A DNA stretch of 7,352 nucleotides, from contig CALCMV010000071.1 in assembly GCA_937967535.1 (NCBI GenBank), positions 1-7,352 on the forward strand. Reading direction: 5' to 3'. The position numbers were made by a program, and so were the translations under genes. Positions 1 to 4,340 of the stretch are shown here, piece by piece (position 1 is the stretch's first letter; every line of letters begins with the position of its first letter). Source of the DNA: an uncultured Saprospiraceae bacterium. Its GTDB lineage: Bacteria > Bacteroidota > Bacteroidia > Chitinophagales > Saprospiraceae. The notes below the pieces were generated by a model, which was not told the DNA's origin, did not search any database, and worked only from the letters and a program-made list of their open reading frames with translations.

Positions 1-29
1 ATGAATCTTTAAATTGAAGATGGGCGCAA

Positions 30-60
30 GTCGGCGGACATTTTTGAAATGTCAGGCGAC
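30..60. repeat. 31-bp palindromic (REP-like) element, copy 1
   Basis: Two 14-nt arms (30-43 and 47-60) pair at 12 of 14 positions around a 3-nt loop. The core GACATTTTTGAAATGTCAG (19 nt) also occurs, in reverse complement, in the element at 153-183. The T-rich/A-rich asymmetry of the loop gives each copy an orientation, and the two copies point in opposite directions, as in paired REP (BIME-like) arrangements. No mobilising transposase is in the window. Being a dispersed genomic repeat is inferred from these two copies only. Confidence 0.7.
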
Positions 61-152
61 AACATTTTTTGTTATTTATTTAAAATCATATTATTATACA
101 GTATAAATAAACTAATTTATAAAAAATAATTCAAATTAAAATAGAAATATCT

Positions 153-183
153 CTCGTCTGACATTTCAAAAATGTCTGACGAG
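153..183. repeat. 31-bp palindromic (REP-like) element, copy 2, inverted
   Basis: The 14-nt arms 153-166 and 170-183 pair at 13 of 14 positions around a 3-nt CAA loop, giving a strong cruciform or RNA hairpin. The reverse complement matches the element at 30-60 at 26 of 31 positions, with compensating changes in the outer stem. That pattern suggests the structure is maintained rather than accidental. It lies 190 bp upstream of the start codon at 373. Confidence 0.75.
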
Positions 184-340
184 TTGGCTTCCTGAAATTT
201 TAAAAATCAACATATTACATATCGCAAAAAATATTTTTGTTCTCCCTAATAAATTTAAAATAAAAAAGTGAAGCTATTTACTCATTCAAAACATTGTAAC
301 ATTTCATCATTTAAGAGCATTATCAATTCACTCATTTATA

Positions 341-357
341 CCGATAGCTACTATCGG
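341..357. repeat. Short hairpin CCGATAG-CTA-CTATCGG in the 5' leader
   Basis: A perfect 7-bp stem with a 3-nt loop, ending 15 nt before the start codon at 373. The right half, CTATCGGGA, recurs at 1238-1246 inside another hairpin, so this is probably a short dispersed palindrome. Lying so close to the start codon, it would be in the mRNA leader and could affect initiation or stability; that role is inference. Confidence 0.55.
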
Positions 358-372
358 GACACTCATTAATAT

Positions 373-1134
373 ATGGCAAAAGCTAAGAAAGAAAAAACAG
401 TGGAAGAAAAATTGCAGGGATTATTTGACTTGCAAACAGTAGATTCCAAAATTGATGAACTTAAAGTACTGCGCGGCGAACTTCCGATGGAAGTCGCAGA
501 CTTGGAAGATGAAATAGAAGGATTGAAAACGCGCCTCAGCAAACTCGAAGGGTCGGTCAAGGGCTATGAAGATGAAATCGCCAAGCACCGCAATAATACA
601 AAGGAAGCAGAGGCATTGATAGAACGATACGATAAGCAACTCCAAGATGTCAAAAATGACCGCGAATACGAGGCATTGACCAAAGAGTTGGAAATGCAAC
701 GCCTTGAAATTCAGCTTTCTGAAAAGAAACAAAAAGGCGCGGGCAAACTAATTGAGGAAAAAGCCACACAGGTAGAATCTACCAAAAAGCGTATCGAAGG
801 GAAGGAAAAAGAACTGGTGGATAAGAAGATAGAATTGGAAAAAATCATCCAATCTACCGAAAAGCAGGAAGAAAAACTCAACAAGAAATCCGAGCGAGCG
901 CGTAAAGGCATCGAAGACCGCTTCATACGTGCCTACGACAAGGTGCGCGGCGCATACCGCAACGGCTTGGCAGTCGTAACAGTAGAGCGCGATGCTTGCG
1001 GAGGCTGTTTCAATAAAATTCCCCCGCAAATCCAACTCGAAATCGGACAACGCAAAAAAATTATCGTCTGTGAACACTGTGGGCGCGTACTTGTTGACAA
1101 TGAAATCGCGGGCATCGTTCCCGCAGAAGAATAG
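373..1134 (+). CDS. Coiled-coil C4-type zinc-ribbon protein (COG1579/CdsZ-FlgZ family)
   Basis: The 253-residue protein has the family's usual size and architecture. Residues about 10-190 are a long, highly charged heptad-rich region (runs of E, K, L and I) expected to form an antiparallel coiled-coil hairpin. It is followed by a C-terminal zinc ribbon with C209-x2-C212 (CGGC) and C233-x2-C236 (CEHC), 20 residues apart; all four ligands are present. Characterised relatives are Helicobacter HP0958 (FlgZ), which binds RpoN and flaA mRNA, and chlamydial CT398 (CdsZ), which binds RpoN and secretion components. In Bacteroidota the role is unknown; a cytoplasmic scaffold or nucleic-acid-binding function is inference. 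The ATG at 373 is the first start in frame and puts a lysine-rich tail before the coiled coil; there is no Shine-Dalgarno sequence. It stands alone in this window, with 372 non-coding bases before it and a terminator-bearing spacer after it. Confidence 0.93.
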   Translation: MAKAKKEKTVEEKLQGLFDLQTVDSKIDELKVLRGELPMEVADLEDEIEGLKTRLSKLEGSVKGYEDEIAKHRNNTKEAEALIERYDKQLQDVKNDREYEALTKELEMQRLEIQLSEKKQKGAGKLIEEKATQVESTKKRIEGKEKELVDKKIELEKIIQSTEKQEEKLNKKSERARKGIEDRFIRAYDKVRGAYRNGLAVVTVERDACGGCFNKIPPQIQLEIGQRKKIIVCEHCGRVLVDNEIAGIVPAEE

Positions 1135-1152
1135 CGCACAATCACAATGTAG

Positions 1153-1172
1153 AGAAAATTCATGAATTTTCT
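1153..1172. repeat. Perfect 20-bp AT-rich palindrome after the zinc-ribbon gene
   Basis: AGAAAATTCA is followed directly by its reverse complement TGAATTTTCT, beginning 18 nt after the stop codon at 1134. It could form a weak transcript-end hairpin or a binding site for a dimeric protein. It lacks a GC-rich stem and a proper U-tract (CTTTAAAG follows), so I do not call it an intrinsic terminator. Confidence 0.5.
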
Positions 1173-1204
1173 TTAAAGCATGTAAATTTGCAATGTTGAT
1201 TATC

Positions 1205-1246
1205 CCTCCGAAGGAGGCTTAAATTTGTCCCGTATAGCTATCGGGA
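1205..1246. repeat. Two adjacent small hairpins in the spacer
   Basis: The first, 1205-1217, is CCTCC-GAA-GGAGG (5-bp stem). The second, 1228-1246, is TCCCG(T)ATAG paired with CTATCGGGA around one bulged T, and shares its right arm with the hairpin at 341-357. Both are short GC-rich palindromes in otherwise AT-rich spacer DNA, typical of dispersed small repeats. No function can be read from the sequence. Confidence 0.5.
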
Positions 1247-1255
1247 GAACTTGTT

Positions 1256-1279
1256 CTTAAACTTAAACTTAAACTTAAC
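1256..1279. repeat. Hexamer tandem repeat (CTTAAA)x4
   Basis: Four tandem hexamers: CTTAAA at 1256, 1262 and 1268, then CTTAAC at 1274. It is a simple-sequence tract between the hairpins and the terminator, possibly a slippage product and possibly variable in length between strains. Confidence 0.75.
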
Positions 1280-1310
1280 ACAGGTTCTGGTATAAATTTT
1301 GACAAATAAA

Positions 1311-1346
1311 AAACTGCAATTCGGGGTTCGGATTGCAGTTTTTTTT
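1311..1346 (+). terminator. Rho-independent terminator downstream of the zinc-ribbon gene
   Basis: AAACTGCAAT (1311-1320) pairs perfectly with ATTGCAGTTT (1332-1341). The stem extends inward by a T-G wobble, C-G and G-C pair (1321-1323 with 1329-1331), leaving a five-base GGGTT loop. A run of eight T residues (1339-1346) follows. This is the classic intrinsic terminator form and the best example in the window. It lies 177 nt after the zinc-ribbon stop codon and only 5 nt before the next possible start codon at 1352, which bears on how the next gene is transcribed. Confidence 0.8.
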
Positions 1347-1351
1347 ACGAT

Positions 1352-2899
1352 ATGGAATGTTCGTTAAAATATAATGATAGCAAAAGCTATCGCAAAAGCG
1401 CAGGATTCAAACCTTGCGCTTTTGCGATGGCTTTAGTAATGTTTTTTCTGATAAATGCCCTGACACTTCGCGCTGAAGGCATATTTGAATTTAGCCCTAA
1501 TGTAGAAAGTGCTTACCAACTCAGCCTCAGCCTTCGCCTCGACGAAGCCCGTACCCAACTCACCTACGAAAAAAGCCACAATCCTGACAATCTGCTCCCG
1601 CTTTTGATTGAAGATTACATTGATTTCTTCACGATTTTTATCAATGAAGATAAAGCTGAATTTGACCGCCTCGAATACAATAAAGAACGCCGCCTGAAGC
1701 GCATCCGTGCCGGCAATTCCAATTCGCCGTACTACCTGTATACACAAGCAGAAATCACGCTGCATTGGGCATTGGCACGACTCAAATTTGAAGAAAATAT
1801 CACCGCAGCCCGCGAGGTACGCCGCGCCTACAAACTCTTAGAAGAAAACGCCCGAAAATACCCCGATTTTATGGCAAATAAAAAAACGCTTGGTCTGCTC
1901 CACGCCATCATCGGCACAATGCCCGACAACTATAAATGGGTGATGAAAATGGTCGGTATGGAAGGCACATTGGAGCAGGGAACGAGTGAATTGCAAGAGG
2001 TAATCGCCTATGCAGAGGTGCAGCCGGATTTTTTATTTGCTACCGAAACGGTGGTCATGTATGCCTTGCTGATGATGCACGTTGGCAATAATGATTTGGA
2101 GTCGTGGCAATTGGTACATGAGGCAAATATTGATGTAGAAAACAACCCTTTAGCAACGTTCATTTTTGCGAATATCGCTATGCACACCGGACATAATGAT
2201 GAAGCGATTCGCCTCTTGGAAAATGCACCACGCGGAGCGCAATACCACAAATTTGACTACTTGGATTATATGCTCGGCTTGGCAAAATTGTACCGATTGG
2301 ATACTGATGCGGATGTGTATTTGCAAAAATATGTTGATAATTTTGGAGGACAAAATTACATCAAAGATGCCTATCAAAAATTGGGCTGGTATGAATTGCT
2401 TTTTGGCTCAATAAAAGGCTATCAGACTCAAATGCTATATTGCCGCACAAAAGGCAAATCTATCATTGAAGACGATGCCAAAGCCTATCTCGAAGCCACG
2501 CAAGGACCGCTGCCGCATCACGACCTCATCAAAGCAAGACTTCTGTTTGATGGCGGATATTACGAAAAAGCCTTAGCGGTTTTGGAAAATAAATCAGCCA
2601 AAAATTTTGATACCAAGCGTCAGCGTGTAGAATTTTCGTATCGTATAGGGCGTATTCACCACAAAATGAATCAATTTGACCAAGCCATTCATTTTTACCA
2701 AAAAACCATCCACGAAGGTGCAGACGAATCATGGTATTTTGCCTGCAATGCCGCACTAAAAACGGGTAATATCCACGAAACACAAAACCAAGTTGCCCAA
2801 GCTCGCCTTTTTTATCAAAAATGTCTCTCCCTTTATCCCGATGAGTATCGCAACGGATTGCATCAGAAAGCAAAAGCGGGACTCAATAGAGTCAAATAA
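1352..2899 (+). CDS. Exported TPR protein, Iml2/TTC39-like
   Basis: A 515-residue helical-repeat protein. Residues 1-41 look like an export signal: a K/R-containing n-region, a hydrophobic stretch (about 22-39) and a likely cleavage after A41 (LRA-EG). The mature part is all helical repeats. Three stretches recall Iml2/TTC39 (TPR_39, known mainly from eukaryotes): AE-x2-L-x2-A near residues 133-141; a G-x8-MP-x9-VG-x2-G-x4-G segment at about 181-214; and the NPLA-x-F-x-FANIAMHTGH stretch from about 265 with repeat-like sequence after it. Two ordinary TPR units lie near 424-457 and 463-496. The family link is my recognition, not a search. The likely site is the periplasm or envelope, the likely role protein binding. 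The start is uncertain: ATG 1352 supplies the positive n-region but sits 5 nt after the terminator T-tract, while ATG 1427 gives MALVMFF with no positive charge and lies inside a hairpin. Confidence 0.85.
   Translation: MECSLKYNDSKSYRKSAGFKPCAFAMALVMFFLINALTLRAEGIFEFSPNVESAYQLSLSLRLDEARTQLTYEKSHNPDNLLPLLIEDYIDFFTIFINEDKAEFDRLEYNKERRLKRIRAGNSNSPYYLYTQAEITLHWALARLKFEENITAAREVRRAYKLLEENARKYPDFMANKKTLGLLHAIIGTMPDNYKWVMKMVGMEGTLEQGTSELQEVIAYAEVQPDFLFATETVVMYALLMMHVGNNDLESWQLVHEANIDVENNPLATFIFANIAMHTGHNDEAIRLLENAPRGAQYHKFDYLDYMLGLAKLYRLDTDADVYLQKYVDNFGGQNYIKDAYQKLGWYELLFGSIKGYQTQMLYCRTKGKSIIEDDAKAYLEATQGPLPHHDLIKARLLFDGGYYEKALAVLENKSAKNFDTKRQRVEFSYRIGRIHHKMNQFDQAIHFYQKTIHEGADESWYFACNAALKTGNIHETQNQVAQARLFYQKCLSLYPDEYRNGLHQKAKAGLNRVK
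1383..1434 (+). promoter_or_regulatory. 20-bp hairpin over the start region of the TPR gene
   Basis: Positions 1383-1402 pair with 1415-1434 along all 20 positions, with one G-T wobble, around a 12-nt loop. The stem contains CGCAAAAGCGC and its complement. The alternative ATG at 1427-1429 is buried in the right arm. If translation starts at 1352, the hairpin encodes residues 11-28; if at 1427, it is in the leader and would hide the start codon. Whether it regulates translation or is an inserted palindrome that became coding cannot be told from one sequence. Confidence 0.65.
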
Positions 2900-2956
2900 T
2901 AAGTATCAAATTCCAATTTGTCGGTAGGACGCGAGGCGCAAGCCGGAGGCATTACG

Positions 2957-3130
2957 CTACTCAGGTTCGTCGTTCTTAGTACTTCGTTTTTCGTTGATTT
3001 CTTCCGAAAGCTGCCATCATTTGTTGAAATGATTATAAAACATACGATGATTTGCTCGAATAATTTCAAAGTTGTAAACATGTTCTAAATCAACAAAGAA
3101 CGAAGTACAACGAACAAAGAACGTGAGTAG
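2957..3130. repeat. Long imperfect inverted repeat (44-bp arms, 86-nt spacer)
   Basis: The left arm 2957-3000 and right arm 3087-3130 are complementary at about 37 of 44 positions, including the outer CTACTCA/TGAGTAG and an inner TACTTCGTT/AACGAAGTA block. The 86-nt interior has no reading frame worth calling. The size and symmetry resemble a small non-autonomous element or a decayed palindromic repeat, but no target-site duplication is evident. Confidence 0.6.
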
Positions 3131-3229
3131 TTACAACGATTTATTATTTGATGCTTGGAATTTGGAATTTCTATTATAAAATCCGTACTTTGCACAACAA
3201 AGTGCTTTTTAAACCTAAAATTATTGTCG

Positions 3230-3296
3230 CATTGCAGCATTATCGCATTAAAAAAACATTTAAACATTCTATCATTTCACCATTTAAGCATTGCTA
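3230..3296 (+). repeat. 8-bp periodic CATTNNNN array ending at a start codon
   Basis: CATT occurs at 3230, 3238, 3246, 3257, 3265, 3273, 3281 and 3289. The steps are 8, 8, 11, 8, 8, 8 and 8, and the ATG of the next gene begins at 3297, exactly one more step. The four bases between the CATTs differ from unit to unit, so this is not simple tandem duplication. Its position makes it the end of the mRNA leader of the membrane-protein operon. Confidence 0.75.
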
Positions 3297-3944
3297 ATGA
3301 CAAACAGACACGAAGAACACTTAGCCAATCTCAATGAAATTCGCTCAATGATGGAGCGTTCTACGCGCTTTTTATCTTTGAGTGGCTTGGCGGGTATATC
3401 GGCTGGAATTGTGGCATTGATAGGTGCGTTTGCGATGATGACTTACTTGGGAATGGATACGTTTTCATTCAGCGAAAGGCAAGCCCTCATTGAGTTTCCG
3501 GCTCAAAAATGGGGTATGAGTCCCCTGACTTTTCTTATCCTTGATGCGGGTTTGGTGATGCTGTTGGCACTGCTGTTTGGTTTATATTTTACAAATAGAA
3601 AAGCTAAAAAGAACGGTAAAAAAATCTGGTCGAAAGCCTCCCAACGATTGGCGTTCAACTCTGCCGTACCGATGGCAGTAGGCGGTTTGTTTTGCCTCAT
3701 TATGCTCACCAAAGGGCATTTTGGAATGGTTGCGCCGGGTATGTTGATATTCTACGGATTGGCATTGTATACGGGCGGGATGTATACGCTCAATGAGATT
3801 CGGTGGTTGGGCGGCTGCGAAATGCTGCTCGGTTTGTTGGCAGCATATCGTCCCGGTTATGGTTTACAATTTTGGATGCTCGGATTCGGTGTGCTGCACA
3901 TCGTTTATGGTGCATACATGTACTTCAAATACGAGCGCGAATGA
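3297..3944 (+). CDS. Multi-pass inner-membrane protein, Bacteroidota type, function unknown
   Basis: A 215-residue protein. An N-terminal cytoplasmic-looking helix (about 5-24, with H, E, N and R residues) leads into membrane segments at about 26-48, 77-98, 118-138 and 142-163, with probable further segments at about 170-184 and 190-209. A basic loop, RKAKKNGKK (about 101-109), lies between the second and third segments. There are no catalytic motifs I recognise. Start: the frame opens with a TTG at 3291, but the ATG at 3297 is preferred because it begins MTNRHEEHL and falls in phase with the CATT array before it. Its stop overlaps the ATG of the regulator gene (ATGA, 3941-3944), so the two are co-transcribed and probably translationally coupled. 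Such a pair suggests the membrane protein is the partner or target of the regulator; this is inference. Confidence 0.85.
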   Translation: MTNRHEEHLANLNEIRSMMERSTRFLSLSGLAGISAGIVALIGAFAMMTYLGMDTFSFSERQALIEFPAQKWGMSPLTFLILDAGLVMLLALLFGLYFTNRKAKKNGKKIWSKASQRLAFNSAVPMAVGGLFCLIMLTKGHFGMVAPGMLIFYGLALYTGGMYTLNEIRWLGGCEMLLGLLAAYRPGYGLQFWMLGFGVLHIVYGAYMYFKYERE

Positions 3945-4240
3945 AAGACGTTTTACAAAAACTCAATAAGGTTTTTGACAATCACAAACGACTGGCAATC
4001 ATGTCCTTATTGATAGTTGATGATTGGTTGACGTTCAAAACGCTCAAAGAAGAAATGGGCGCAACGGATGGCAACCTTGCCAGCCATTTGTCTACTTTGG
4101 AGAAAAATAAATTCATCGAAGTTCGCAAAAGCTTTGTCGGGCGCAAGCCTCAGACTTCCTACGCCGCCACACCTACCGGACGACAAGCATTTAAAGACCA
4201 TCTTGATGCACTGGAAGAATTGTTGAAGGGGAGAGAATGA
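3941..4240 (+). CDS. Small winged-helix DNA-binding regulator (HTH_34/MarR-like)
   Basis: A 99-residue, single-domain regulator. Helix 1 covers about 3-26 (VFDNHKRLAIMSLL). The helix-turn-helix runs from F32 to E54, with the recognition helix at GNLASHLSTLE (44-54). A beta wing follows at about 57-75 (FIEVRKSFVGRKPQTSY), then T77PTGR and a C-terminal dimerisation helix. The pattern GNL-x2-HL-x2-LE followed by the FxGRKPxT wing is the hallmark of the small winged-helix family common in Bacteroidota. A longer frame runs upstream to 3803, but that part overlaps the membrane gene out of frame; the ATG at 3941 gives the complete domain and a 4-bp overlap. It probably binds DNA as a dimer and may regulate its own operon. 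No effector-binding domain or metal-site cysteines are present, so the signal is unknown. Its stop codon lies inside the inverted repeat 4237-4338. Confidence 0.92.
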   Translation: MKDVLQKLNKVFDNHKRLAIMSLLIVDDWLTFKTLKEEMGATDGNLASHLSTLEKNKFIEVRKSFVGRKPQTSYAATPTGRQAFKDHLDALEELLKGRE

Positions 4241-4338
4241 TTGTGAAATTGCGTAATTGTATGATTGAGAACTTTTTTTTTCGCGCAGCGAAAAATCTAA
4301 TAAAATACAATCACACAATTCTACAATCACACAATCAT
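4237..4338. repeat. Nested inverted repeat with 8-bp periodic arms between convergent genes
   Basis: Outer arms 4237-4267 and 4308-4338 (31 nt each) are imperfectly complementary. The left arm has ATTG at 4240, 4248, 4256 and 4264; the right arm has CAAT at 4308, 4316, 4324 and 4332, so both repeat every 8 bases exactly. Inside, TTTTTCGC (4277-4284) and GCGAAAAA (4288-4295) form a perfect 8-bp hairpin with a GCA loop. The structure fills the whole gap between the regulator's stop codon and the oxidoreductase stop at 4341-4343. A shared transcript-end structure is likely, but there is no U-tract after the stem in either direction, so it is not a textbook intrinsic terminator. Confidence 0.75.
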
Positions 4339-4340
4339 TT

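Larger units (their letters stand above)
1..372. other. Non-coding AT-rich leader region with palindromic elements
   Basis: No plausible gene lies here on either strand; reading frames are short and rich in stops. The stretch holds two related 31-bp palindromes (30-60 and 153-183) around an extremely AT-rich segment (61-152), then CATT-rich sequence (about 283-336) and a small hairpin (341-357) just before the next start codon. A promoter for the gene at 373 probably lies here, but I could not identify a convincing Bacteroidota-type TTG / TAnnTTTG pair. The gene that often precedes this zinc-ribbon gene in Bacteroidota, a Nif3-like gene, is not present in these 372 bases. Confidence 0.7.
2900..3296. 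other. 397-bp non-coding spacer with inverted repeat and CATT array
   Basis: No credible gene lies on either strand. It begins with a GC-rich patch (about 2920-2956, including GGCGCAAGCC), continues into the inverted repeat 2957-3130, then an AT-rich stretch, and ends in the periodic CATT array that reaches the start codon at 3297. AAATTCC occurs near 2908 and its complement GGAATTT recurs near 3155-3168, so weak symmetry extends beyond the main arms. The promoter of the membrane-protein operon should be here, but no confident -33/-7 pair was found. Confidence 0.6.

Noticed and set aside
1..372. Riboswitch or other structured leader RNA
   Set aside because: The structure seen is limited to simple palindromes that recur in the window; no multi-helix aptamer-like fold or known consensus was recognised.
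1398..1419. tRNA T-arm-like sequence (GGATTCAAACC) in the hairpin loop
   Set aside because: No acceptor stem, D-arm or anticodon arm can be built around it on either strand; the resemblance comes from the hairpin loop alone.
2863..3081. 72-codon minus-strand frame in the spacer after the TPR gene
   Set aside because: It overlaps the TPR gene and the inverted repeat, has no domain-like sequence and no supporting start context.
3291..3296. TTG at 3291 as start of the membrane protein
   Set aside because: The ATG two codons later is a stronger start codon and lies in phase with the leader array; the extra residues add nothing recognisable.
3803..3940. N-terminal extension of the winged-helix frame
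   Set aside because: It overlaps the C-terminal membrane segments of the upstream gene out of frame, and the ATG at 3941 already gives a complete domain.
4273..4296. Bidirectional rho-independent terminator
   Set aside because: The T-run precedes and the A-run follows the stem on both strands, so neither transcript has a U-tract after the hairpin.
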